Notes under the pieces: generated by a model
Seen by the model: the letters and a program-made list of their open reading frames with translations, nothing else
Told to the model about the DNA's origin: nothing
Databases searched by the model: none
Shown here: positions 37,283 through 48,734 of the stretch, one piece after another
Layout of the letters: every line of letters starts with the position of its first letter
How positions within the stretch are numbered: the first letter of the stretch is position 1
Program-made: the position numbers and the translations under genes
Assembly: GCF_008831285.2 (NCBI RefSeq)
Contig: NC_045138.2
Span: 9,641,205-9,705,204, forward strand
Direction: 5' to 3'
Source: Nymphaea colorata
Taxonomy: Eukaryota > Streptophyta > Magnoliopsida > Nymphaeales > Nymphaeaceae
DNA length: 64,000 bases

Positions 37283-38940
37283 GGTTTGAGATTGATAATA
37301 TGAGATTCATAATCTAAGATCTAAAATCTAAATCCCATATACTAGAATTTCGTTTAGTATCAAGTTTTCAATAAGCTATTAGGTTCACGATATGAATTCA
37401 ATGCTATGAATTGAGATCCAAGTTCCAAATAGCTAAGGGTTGGTTGGTCAAAAGGACTGCGTCCAGTCTTGCATGCACTAAGTTTAAACCTACCTAGGGG
37501 TAGGATTGACTATGGTAAATGGGTTTGGTCTTCGTCAAATCATGCGATATATCATACAAACTTCATTCATTTCATATGAATGGGCATCTAAAGAAGTTTA
37601 ACTAGACCCAGGCTACTAGCTCTATAAGTAGTAGGCTCTAAGACCGGTCAGAGCTAGGTCTCAGGAAGTTGAACTTGGATTGGACTACATGCCTACACGA
37701 CCTAGGGTTTTCAAAATCATTTAAAGAGATTGATTTTAAAAAACATTTTAGAGAAAACTATGATTTGAAATGATTCATGTGTGATGACCAAGCTACATTC
37801 AGGTTTTCAATTCCTCGGCTGATGAATAGAGGGTATGTTACTATGATGACCCAGTCTGTGGGTGCATGTTGGTGCAAGGTGACCTAGAGCATATTTATAG
37901 AAATGTGCAATGCATGACAAAAGAAAGCACAAAAGAAACCTATATTATATATACATGATTTAATTAAGAACTAAATTAGGAAAAGCATGAAATTAAAAAA
38001 GAAGGCGAGAAAGAGAAAGGCATACCTGACGTCTATGTATACCTTAATGACATTAAAATAAATTTTATTTAGAAAATAAACATGCTAAAATACAACATTA
38101 TTAAGACTTAAGCATGAAATAAACTAAACTAAACGTGCTTAAGGCAAAAAGAAAACTAAACTAAACATGCATAAAAAAACACTAAATTGAAAAAAAAAAA
38201 CAAAGGAAGAGGGAAAAAAAATTACTTGAAGCTAGCACCCTAGCTGAGCTTGCTCCCATGATCTCTACCCTGAGCCTAGCTGCGTCTAGGTTGAGTGCTA
38301 ATGCGAGGTTGAGTTAGACACTTTTTTTTGAAATTTTACCAACTTTTTTGGCTTTCCTAGGAATAGCTCAAGTGTGAAGACGTGAGAGAGGGAGGACTTC
38401 CATTTATAGGAAGGAGAGGGGGGCTTCTCTCTTTCTCTCCATCAATACATGACCAAATTTTTAACACACTCTCTCCTCTCTTAACTCAAAACCGTAGGTT
38501 AAAAGCATATTTTCATCTAAATTTTGTTTGTTGCGATCTCATTTGACTCCAAATTGAATTCCATGGAAAGCCACACATGTGTGGAGATGTGCTGGTCGAT
38601 TTTTAATAAAGTATTTAGATTGATATTGAGTGTGAAAAATGAATGACACAAAAATATAAAGATAAGAAAACACACTTTTAATACTTCGTTCTAAAACTTG
38701 ACAGGAATCGAAAAATGCTCATTCTTGCCACATACGGATACCAATTTCATTTTTGTCTCCATCAATGTGCTTGACAAAGTATTTCACATGTTTCAAGTAC
38801 TTATGTGTGAATTGACATTAAGCATAGTGTGAGAACACCGCGATGCATTCTTGAGATATAATGTACATTAAGCTTACATGTGGATCCTATCATTTGAAAT
38901 CCAAATCTGGATTCAAATTAAAAAAAAAAAGGTTCTAATT
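37283..38940 (-). repeat. Giant LTR-like repeat, copy C, first part
   Basis: Homologous to 28,690-30,390. Clear shared blocks include CACTAAGTTTAAACCTACCT, the AATAGCTCAAGTG(C/T)(A/G)AAGA segment, AACTCAAAACC(A/G)TA and GACATTAAGCAT. It is interrupted after about 38,940 by foreign sequence; the homology resumes at about 43,700. Confidence 0.6.
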
Positions 38941-38944
38941 CATA

Positions 38945-41467
38945 ATCTAAGTTGCCAAGTGGGACCCACATGTGGGCCCCACCTAGCTCACGTGGCCAAG
39001 AGCCTACCAAGAGGCCACGCACCCTCCCTTTTTCAAAATATCTCCTTTCATTTGAAAATCCATCATTTTTATTGAAGACAGATAAGATTATCATTGAACT
39101 CCATGGGAAAAGATAGAGATTTATTTATCTCCCTTTTCATTAATTAAAAAGGAATTCTCTAAAAAGAGGCCTTAGTTCCAAAGAAGCAATGATTTCTTTT
39201 AGCCAACCTACTTAAGGCAAGTAGGCTCACCTAGCTGCAGCTAGATGTGGCACCAACTTCAACTAAGCTCAGTTAACTTGAGCTTAGCCTAGTCAAAACT
39301 CATCAAAAGGTTGGGTCTGCCTCACGATCCAATCACTAAACATGGATAGACCCTGAATAGATCAAGTTTACTTTGACTAAACCTAATTAAAGTAAAAATT
39401 CAAAATTGAGGTTAGTTAAAGCATAATCAAGTGCTTTCTAAGCTCAAATTCATCCAATTTACTCAAACTAAGTCAACATCAGCCCACAAAATAAACTTTG
39501 ACTTTGGTCAGTTGGTCAAATTTGACCAAATTTGGACAACTTTATCCTATAATGATCAAATTAAGTTCATAGAACCCAAATTTGATTTTCTATGTAAATC
39601 AAATACATGTTTGAATTTGTCAAGTGTACAAATCAATTACCAAATTGAAAATCAGTATTTCAAATTGAAATTTGATTAAATCCACTTTCAAATTGAATTA
39701 CAGACAAAATGTTCTTTTTCAAACCAAATTTGACAAGATTATCAAAAGTCTTTCCAGATTAAATTTACTTGCCAAATAAGAATTAAAAATCCAATAACAT
39801 TTATAGCTTAATCACTAGGTTCAAACCTAGCAAGATCGACTTCAAAAAATTCAAACCCGATGGAAGGGTACTTTCATCAAAAAATTTCAGTAAAAATTTA
39901 GTTTTTAGAACCTAAACCTTGACCTAAGTTAAACTTGGCCAGGTCTGGACCATGGTTGACCAGACCTAGCCGAGCACACCTAGCTCATGTGTGTGGGCTA
40001 GGTGTGCTTGGTTGGAGTCATTTAAGAGGATAAAAACTCACTTAATATTCTTTTCTTAAATCAGCAATTCATGTATAATGGATTGAGCCAATGAAAAAAT
40101 CAGATTTTTCTAAATCACTTGTCAAAATGGAGTCCAGTTGAGGTGGCAGCCACCTCAGCCTATTTTTTAAAAGTTTAAATCAATTTTTATTCCAGATTGA
40201 CACCTAGCTGGACCTATTCTAACTTACCAGAACAAAAGGGGGCAAATTCCCCAAGACTTGGGCGTACCCAAGAGGGAATTAAGGAGGTAGGTGTGCAGCC
40301 ACCTCCCCCCTTCCTTATTCAATCTCATTCCCATATAAACGTACCTTGATGACTGAGGTAGGGGAAGACAATTAGAGATTTTTCCTAACATTTTCTCTTA
40401 ATTGCAGCTAAGTGCAAGTGCAGCCAAGACAAGCAAGAGGAACAGCAAGAGAAGAAGAAAATGAGAAGTCATTGTCCCAGCCTTCTTTTCTCTCTTTCTC
40501 ATTTCCTAATCCTTGCTTTCAAACTTGCTAAGCTCGGGTACTTTAGTGGGCCTTTATTTAGAATTTTTGTTGTAAGGAAATCTTATTCATTTCTGCAATT
40601 TCCAGTAAGGAAGAACTCTCTTTTCAGCCTTGATAAGCTCGAATCTTGGTCTAGATTCTTGCTTAGGATTGCTGGATTTTGAGAACTAGCAAAGAGAAAC
40701 TCCAAATACCTAGGCCAACCACAAGGTAGGGGCAATTTCAGCTTGTTCTTCATCCATTTTAATTCCATATTTGTGGGGAGGGTTCTATTTTGATGCTAGC
40801 TTATAGTTGGAAATGATATCTAGTAGGGAAAATAAGATCAAATGTATATTTTAAAAAGAAAACCCATGAATCAAATTTTGAAAAGGGCTGCAATGCCATA
40901 AGAAGTGAAAGTAAATGCAGCCATATAACATGGAAGGCCGTATAAAGGCATGTGCCTCCTCATAAATAATGTGGATTAGAAAGTCAAAGGCCAAAAGGTG
41001 GATACTGTGGAATATCGGTGGAGCAATCAGGTTTTCTTTAATTGTTGAATTGCTTTTCTTAAAAGCTATCCCCATATTTTTGTAATAATCAACAAGAAAA
41101 ATTGCACTAAAGTTTTTAAAATGTACATGATTCTCCCACATGACCTTCAAAACAGTTAACCTAAACCAATTTCAAGCTCCCCACCATGAAGGATTCCATT
41201 GTAAGAGAGTCATTTATATTTACTGCAATATATATAATTTAAATGCCTATTAAGGAAGGAAACATTCTCATGAATGTGATCCACCCTTGTACGGCAAAAT
41301 AATAGATAAACAAGCTTGAGCAATCACTTGATTTGTTTCATTTTAAGTCATTTTGAACTCATGCATTCATGATTCAATTGATTAGGGTGGTAGTGAAGAT
41401 TATAAACTTGTTTTCAATCTTTCTATGTAAAAAACCCAGATATGAACCATCATGGTTCATAAGGTAA

Positions 41468-41523
<56 letters not shown>

Positions 41524-43690
41524 CACACACATAAACCTCTTATAAAATTAATTTTTTTCTTTAAAATCAGGTTGAAATGTGTTTCAAAGCTGGTCCTAAG
41601 GGAAGGGAATCTTTATTTGATCTTCACAGTTCAAAACTACAAGATCACTCAACATTTCATCTCAAAATTTTGTCTTTTCTAACAACACATGCATAAACGT
41701 GCGTGCATATTGTTGAAATCAGGCCATGATTTCATGAATCCAGCTTAAAACTTCAAAGTTTGAGCTTTCCAATGATGATTTCCAGCCATGAAGTGGCTAT
41801 TTTCCTAAAACTAGAAAAACATTTAATTTTATTTAAATTAGCAGGCTAAGAACTTTTTTAGGAGTTGGTGATTTCATTTATCGATTTCTAGATTTTCATG
41901 GGATTAATCAATGTCCCAAAATGCTGCAAAATCATATTTAAGAATCTAACTTTCATTTCTCCAAAAGAGAAGATCTAATATGCTTAAATCGTCCAAAGAA
42001 TGGATGAATTCCTTGATGTGAAATTTGAAATTAAACTTGGTTTAAGAAAAGCAAGTTTCTAAAATCCAAAGTTTATATCTAACACTAATGGGAACATGTG
42101 CAAGAGGAACATTCTTCTTGCTGACTTAGATGCTTCACTTAGGGGGAAGTTAAGGAAATTTTCAATAATTTATTATCATTTTCTAAAAATCAAAGTTTCT
42201 TAGAAACAACATTTCTGATTTTCAGCCATTTAGATCAGTATAAAATCTGTTTTTATAGAAATTTTGAGTCAAAGTGGATGTTATCCACGTCTCTCATCTA
42301 TTTTGAAGTTTGATTTCTTCATTTACATTATTTTCTATTATTTTGATATTTTATTTTAGGTCTCAAGCATGTGGACTGCATCTCTTATGCTTGTGCTTAA
42401 TAATATGTTAAGCATACAGAGAGAGTGACAAATTCCAATTAGAAAAATCAATCTTTGTGTGAATGGATTGTGAATTGAATTTTATGTTGAATGGATGTGG
42501 AGATATTATGAGAGAGGAAAAAGTGAATGTATCATGTAATTTCATTTCTTTTTTTGCATTCAACACTAACTCACTCAAATTTGCACTATGTGCAACTTCT
42601 CCACAAATTAAGTGATTCAATTTTGAGTTGCAAAAGGTGACCAAGTCATATTGCAACAAAAATTTGGAAATCTCACCTAGTTTCAAAAGAAAACACAAGC
42701 ATGTTATTTAATTTGGCCAAAATACATTTCAAAACAATGTGCTTTCCAATATTGTAGAATTTTCATTTCTTAGAAAAAAAAGGCAACTTACAATTAAGCA
42801 ATTATAATTTTTCTCTACAATAGAATCTATTTGAAATTCAAATCGTGCCTCTTATACCTAATCACGTGATTTGGCAAAAAGAGACTTTAAAAAACAATCA
42901 TTTACCAATAAAAGTGAGCTAATTTGTCCATTGGTCTATTTGCTAAGTCAACTTAGCCGTTTTTCCTAAAAAAAATTATCACAATTTGATATCAATTTCA
43001 ATCCAAAATCATGAAATGATTTTGAGTTCACAACAAGGAACTAGATCTCAATCTCCAAAATCTCAAATTTTCCGATCAAATTCCCAATTATCTGTCTAAT
43101 GTTCCAAATCAAATTGTCAAATTTATCAAGCAAAACACCAAAAGTTTGGATCAATGCCACGACGCAAATCGATTTTTCAACACCCTTCCAATTTTGAAAT
43201 CCAATTCAATGGTACATTTTTTACCAAAACAATGGTCTTCAATTTGAATTTGTTCAACTTTTCAATTTTTATCCAAATAATTTACCCAAATTCTCAAGTA
43301 CAAGTTGAATTTTCAAATAGCTTGTCGAAAGAAGTTAATTTTCTACATGACTTGTCCAAATTCCATTCCAATTTGCCTAAAGCTAGGTTAGAAATTGCTT
43401 GTTCAAAATCAAGTTTGAAATGAACTTCTAATTTCAATTTCCACCCTCTATGCATAAGCATATAGGATTGCATCAAATGACTTGTACACGATCCAAGTTA
43501 CTCATTGACCTGATGACCCTTGTTAAAGGCGGCAGGAACGGTTAAACCTCGTACCAATGGGCAGATCCTTGTCTCTTGAAATTTTTTCCACAATCTAATT
43601 TGAAATTTTTCTACTTTGCATAACTCCATGCACTCAATCGACACCCCCGAGGACGGGAGGGGTGCGAACATATGACTCTTGAATCAAATT
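38945..43690. mobile_element. Unclassified ~4.7-kb insert, possibly a solo giant LTR
   Basis: This block has no counterpart in LTR-like copies A or B and separates the two halves of copy C, so it was inserted later. It is AT-rich, with many CAAATTTGA-type words and no recognisable coding region. A TATA-like CCATATAAACG at about 40,332 is followed by a purine-rich leader-like stretch (about 40,400-40,460), as in a large LTR. It also contains a (TA)n array at 41,471-41,519. Neither the exact ends nor a target duplication could be defined. Confidence 0.4.
41471..41519. repeat. (TA)n microsatellite
   Basis: About 49 bp of TA dinucleotides followed by a short (AC)n tail. Confidence 0.95.
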
Positions 43691-43699
43691 CCATCTATG

Positions 43700-45900
43700 C
43701 CAACCTGCTTAGCTCAGAATTCTGCGCACTTCAATTCCTTCTATATGGATGGACATCATGCACAAAGTGAGAAATTAATGATGCATTAAATGAATATTAT
43801 GCACATAATTGCTCACATGTGGATCATGAATTTGGATTTGATATTAGGATCTGAACCTAGATTTGAGGAAGATTTTAGAATACAAATTTGGATATGATGT
43901 GAAGATTTGGATCATGATCTGATATTGATATCTAAGAACTGAAAAGATAGATTCATAATATGTTCAAGCAGATCAAAGATTTGAAATTTGGATAAGAGAT
44001 CTTGACTCATGTGAATTGGACCTGTCTCAGTCTAGGCTAGCTGAGTTCAAATTCATTCATGTGCTGGACTTGGGCTAGGTTCAGTTTGAATTAGGTTCAA
44101 ACCTAGATTGGGTGCATGGTTGGTTGCGCTCAGACTGAGTTCAATTTTAGAAAACTAGGTTCAAGTGAGTTATAAAGTGGTCTTACGCTAGGGGCAAGCT
44201 TATTGGATTCATGTTGACTTTTATAAAATGTTAACTTAAGTTCATGTGTCTCCTAAGTTAGGTTTATAAATAAAATGTGTATGCATTGGTATAAGACCAA
44301 AACTCCCCCATGTGCAAGAACTAAACTTATGGGTCTCATGGGTAGGCTGACCAAACTGAAAGGTGCAAAAAGGAGCGAAAAGGTGATGTACAAAATTTTA
44401 CCGAAAATTGATGGATACTAAAATGAGTCATTTTAGAGTGATGTTTGGGAGCAGAACAAAAACTTTAATTTCAGGGCACATTAGTCTGATTTGGAGTTGA
44501 AAATACTCCACCTAAGAATATTTGATTGCAATAGTGTAAAACAATTGAAAACCCAATTCCTAGATTAACCAGAATTTACTTCAAATGGATGAGTTGTACC
44601 GAAGTGAGATGTTTGGAGCTTGACAACTCTTAGTAAATTTGTAGTTTTGTAAATGTATTCAAATAGAAATGGTCAAGTGAATTTGAAGTAAAAAAGACTT
44701 AGATTGAGCATTGAAAAACATATTCCTAGCTCAAAGTGAGCGAAAATGTTCAAGATTGAGAGAATTTTAGCTGGGGCCTATCACAATGGGTGAGATAGTG
44801 TCATTCTGATTTTAAAACAGCTGCTTTAGAAATTAGATTTGAACCCTAAAACTGAAAATATCTCAAGAAATGCTCTGTTCGCATTGAGGAGAATTTGTGT
44901 TGAGCTCGGTCAGGTCTAACAAGGTTTTGGTGATTCTGAAATGGTAGCTGAGTGACTTAGTGAGCTGATAAGGTTAGAGTGAGCTGATTCTGAGTTAGGA
45001 AAGCCTAATAGACATACTCTAATGACTCCTAAAGACTTCTAAAGGTGATAATTATCTCAATTGCTCAAGTGTTAGGCCATTCACACAGTTCTGATGAAAT
45101 TATCTATTTCAGAGCTAGGACAGCAAGTCATAGGGACAAAATGATCATCCTTGGGCAGCAGCCAAGGTGATCTTGGTCTGGGTGTTTAGTGCCAGAATGA
45201 AATGCTCAAACTTGATTAAAAAAATGACCTGCACTTATGAAATCTTGCTTTTGAAAGCCAACCTGAAGCCTCTTTGAAAAAGGTAAACTAATCAATTGAA
45301 CTTGTGAAAATTTGGGATGTTCACATATGCTCATTTTTGCTATTAAATAGATGAAACCATGTTTAGTGGCAAAGACAAAACATACCAAATCTTGAAGTAA
45401 AAATGCTTCAATTTGAGGCAAATTCTTGGTTTCAAAAATCATGTTTAGAGAAAAAAAAACTTTGATATTAAAATAAAAATGTCCCCATTTGAATATTGGT
45501 GCAAAGTTATTTGGAAATGCTTGTGAAAATTTTGGTGTTTGATAAAAGTTCCTTTATCCAGTCACCTTGTATCTTGCAATACTTCATGTGATTTCATCCC
45601 TTTAGAAACTAGAATTTTTTTAGCCTATGCCACCAAGCCCTTCAAAATATTGTCTTTCTGTTTACAAGAGATGAAGAAGAGTCATTCTCTATGTCATGGA
45701 GCTCATTAGCAATGAAGTTGTCACTAGCCTGACTTCCTTATATTCACAAGGGGGATTCTATTTCCATCTGAGGATCATAATGTAGGCAACCTTGGCTTTT
45801 TTGGCAAACACCCTTTTCCTGTTTTCTCTTTTTTTCATGGCCTTTTGACTCTTCATTTTCTTTTCTTGACCTTCCCTTTTATGTTGACCTTTGCCTACAG
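43700..45900 (-). repeat. Giant LTR-like repeat, copy C, second part
   Basis: Resumes homology to copies A and B: GCACAAAGTGA(G/A)AAATT and TGCTCACATGTGGAT (copy A near 27,470-27,525), the TGCTCAA(G/A)TGTTAGG region (copy B near 32,126), and the ACCTTGGCTTTT and ACCTCACCACC end (copy B near 33,084-33,215). Together with 37,283-38,940 this gives ~3.9 kb of LTR-like sequence. Confidence 0.55.
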
Positions 45901-46036
45901 GGCAAATACCTCACCACCCTATAGGCTACTACATGGCTTCATAATGTTCACCATCACTCAACCAGACTGGGCAAATACCTCACCACCCTATAGGCTACTA
46001 CATGGCTTCATAATGTTCACCATCACTCAACCAGAC
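45901..46036. repeat. Exact 68-bp tandem duplication
   Basis: 45901-45968 and 45969-46036 are identical by eye, each starting GGCAAATACCTCACCACC. The duplication sits exactly at the boundary between the Gypsy LTR-like sequence and the Copia fragment. Confidence 0.97.
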
Positions 46037-46620
46037 TTGCCAATTCTTCAAACTCCCACTATGACACATTCGAGCACTGTCAAAAGGATTCTTTGATACA
46101 TCAAAAGCACTTATCATTATGGGCTAATGCTTATTGCTCATTCAGATGTTCATTGGGAAAGTTGTCCCAATGATTGAAGCTTCACCAGTTGGCATGCCAT
46201 CTACTAGCATCCAAAATGGGTATCATGGAGATCGAAAAAACAAAAAATTGTTGCTCGGTCCTCTACAGAAACCGAACACAAGTATGTTGCTACTACTACT
46301 ATTGAGTTATCTTGGGTCCAGTATCTCTTGACTGATTTAGGATCACCAATACTACCACCTATGTGCTTCGGTGTGACAATGTCAATGCAATCTTCATGTC
46401 GATTCATCATATATTTTATCATAAAAAGTAACCTTGTTGAGATAGATGTCTATTTTCTCAAAGATATAGTTGCATCAAAGCAACTCCCTATCAATTACAT
46501 TTTTAGCTCTCATCAAATCATTGATTCGCTAATAAAGGCTCTTCCAGTCCAACATTTTCTTCAGCTGAAATCGAAACTCAATGTCCTGCTTAGCACCTTG
46601 AGTTTGAGGAGGGATGATAG
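46037..46620 (+). pseudogene. Truncated Copia RNase H fragment
   Basis: Translation in mixed frames gives the HSSTVKRIL segment, AHSDVHW, then SWRSKKQKIVARSSTETEH and WVQYLLTDLG, i.e. the end of reverse transcriptase and RNase H of a Copia element different from the one at 12.4 kb. A polypurine stretch (GAGGAGGGATGATAG) near 46,605-46,619 marks the 3' end of the internal region. A CTCTATAAAAATAG TATA-like motif near 46,815 suggests that part of the LTR follows to about 46,900. No 5' part is present. Confidence 0.8.
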
Positions 46621-47073
46621 TCTAAAGGTAAATACGCTATTGACATGAAGAAGGCTACCTGCATTATGGGTTTCATGGTGGCAATAAATGATACCATTAT
46701 GGACCCCAAGAGGAATAGGGAAAATGGAACAAATGATCGGAGAAAGTGAGAAGGTTGTGGATTCCAATAAAAAAGATGAGGAAGTTAAACCTGCTCGAGG
46801 GACAATTGGAAATCTCTATAAAAATAGAAATTTATGTAAATTCATTGATTGTAAGACAGAGAAATCCCTCTCCAACTTCCTCAAGTAATCAAGCTCAGCA
46901 AGTTTGGCACTAAAAAGAGTAATTCTTTCAGGGGATTTGTAATGCTTTGCAAATCAAGATAAACTCGGCTCGAGGGTTTTGGGAGAGAGAAGCTCTTAGC
47001 GGGGGCGTCGAGTGGAGAAGAGGGTTCCTGGCAGGGGACCCCCGGCGCTCGCCGGGGGGATGGATATTGGTGG

Positions 47074-47487
47074 GCAGATGGATCTGGAGTCGACTTCCCC
47101 GAGCTAGGAAAAACTGGTGGAGTGACCACAACGGGTGGAGGTATGTGCGATAACTCCCAATGGTTCAGAGTGGAAGAAAAAAGGGGCATAATGTCAATGG
47201 CTACTCCGAATGAGGGCTGTATGCAGCAGGGAGAAGGGGATGTCGATGACTCCACTCCAAGAAATGGGTCAAAGAGATGGGCAGATGGATCTGGAGTCGA
47301 CTTCCCCGAGCTAGGAAAAACTAGTGGAGTGACCACAACGGGTGGAGGTATGTGCGATAACTCCCAACGGTTCAGAGTGGAAGAAAAAACGGGCATAATG
47401 TTAATGGCTACTCCAAATGAGGGCTGTATGCAGCAGGGAGAAGGGGATGTCGATGACTCCACTCCAAGAAATGGGTCAAAGAGATGG
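47074..47487 (+). repeat. 207-bp in-frame tandem duplication in LINE ORF1
   Basis: Two units of exactly 207 bp (69 codons) start at 47074 and 47281 with GCAGATGGATCTGGAGTCGA. Few differences separate them. The frame stays open through both, so the encoded N-terminal segment is doubled. Confidence 0.95.
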
Positions 47488-48734
47488 GCAAGTGTTGTAG
47501 CTAGCAGTTCTGAGTCAAAACTTGAGGGATGTCCAGCGGTGACGGTGGACAAATCTGGTGATGAACCAACAGTGGTTTTCCCAACATAGGCGTATAAAAA
47601 AATGGAGGACCAATACCGTTTCGCGGCTATTGCTGGCTTCTACGGAGGACGTTCGAGAATAGGTATGGACTATAGGTATGTTTTCCAAACCTTACAAAAG
47701 CTTTGGGTGAATGTTAGTTGTCCTACTTTTTCTGTCATTGGCAATGGGCAGTTCTTGGTGCGGGTGAACTCGGAGGAAGAACTCAGGGAGGTCCTAAGCA
47801 AAAAATGGGTTGTTGGGGGCCGTTTTTTATTACTAGTCATTGGAAGCCAGGAACAGAGATGCGATTGCATGAGGAGGATTCGCCTCCCCCAGCTTCCAAT
47901 TCTTTTTGGAACTCGTATAGCTTTAAGGCCATCGCTCAAGGGTTGGGCACGTCCTTTGTTAGAGCAGATGAATGCACGATCCACAGAGACAAGCTGGGAT
48001 TTGCTCGGTTGTGCATTGATGTTCCTCTCAACTTTAAACCGGTGTGATTTTGTCGTGTGTGTGGCACTACCTCGCACTTTGAGGAAGCTTATAAGAACAA
48101 AGGTAATGCTGGTTCCCCAGCCGCTGATGAGCAGGCCTGGAATAAAGTTTTGGTCGTAAAAAAGGATAGAGGATGATTCCATAGGAATGGTTCTGGGGGG
48201 AGGGAGCCTCAGGCTAACAAATTTGCAATATTCAATATTCAGTGATCAACTGGATAAGTTGGTTGGGAATGACAGTCAGACTGATCGACAATTGGAAACT
48301 AGGCCATATAGTAAGGTTGAAGATGGGGGATCAACCTCTAGACAGCAAAATGAGGTTAGGAGGGATGGTGATCATGAGAGCAAAAAGTATATGATAAAAG
48401 GAACGAAAGGGGGGAAGGACATGATAGAGGGGCAAGGAGAGGAAAGAAAGACTGAAAGCAAAGAAAAACATATATCTAATCCCTTTCTCAGTCTTACTCA
48501 GATAGTCACTAATGGCGTTGGTGACCAAGGAGGTCCATCGAGGTTCATGTTCGTAGCTGGGTCTAAGGAATCTTTCCCTGAAAAGGAGAAGGATGGCGAT
48601 TTGTTTAGGATGGAGGGGCCTAAACGAGATCCAGTCAATGAGGGCCATCAAATGGCTGTAGCTGATGTTTAGCAGAGGTGGACAAGAAAGTCTACGAGGT
48701 TTGCTAGCAAGGGAAAAAAAGGACGGCCGCCAGC
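47122..48734 (+). pseudogene. LINE ORF1 (DUF4283-type RNA-binding protein), 5' part
   Basis: The frame runs from the duplicated N-terminal segment through a TAG at 47587-47589 into a DUF4283 region (DQYRFAAIAGFYGGRSRIG, YVFQTLQKLW, GNGQFLVRVNSEEELREVLS). It shifts frame near 47,820-47,835 and continues in another register (WKPGTEMRLHEED, SFKAIAQGLGTSFVRADE, LGFARLCIDVPLNFKPV). A relic zinc knuckle FCRVCGTTSHFEE follows, then a charged tail with a further stop at 48670-48672. ORF1 proteins of this type bind element RNA. The frame is cut by the hAT at 48735. Confidence 0.85.

Noticed and set aside
38945-39080. GC-rich patch with GGGACCCACATGTGGG palindrome considered as a transposon end
   Set aside because: No matching end or target duplication was found, so only the larger insert is reported.
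46881-47552. 223-codon minus-strand frame
   Set aside because: It lies antisense to LINE ORF1, spans the 207-bp duplication and has no conserved feature; the plus strand carries the DUF4283-linked frame.
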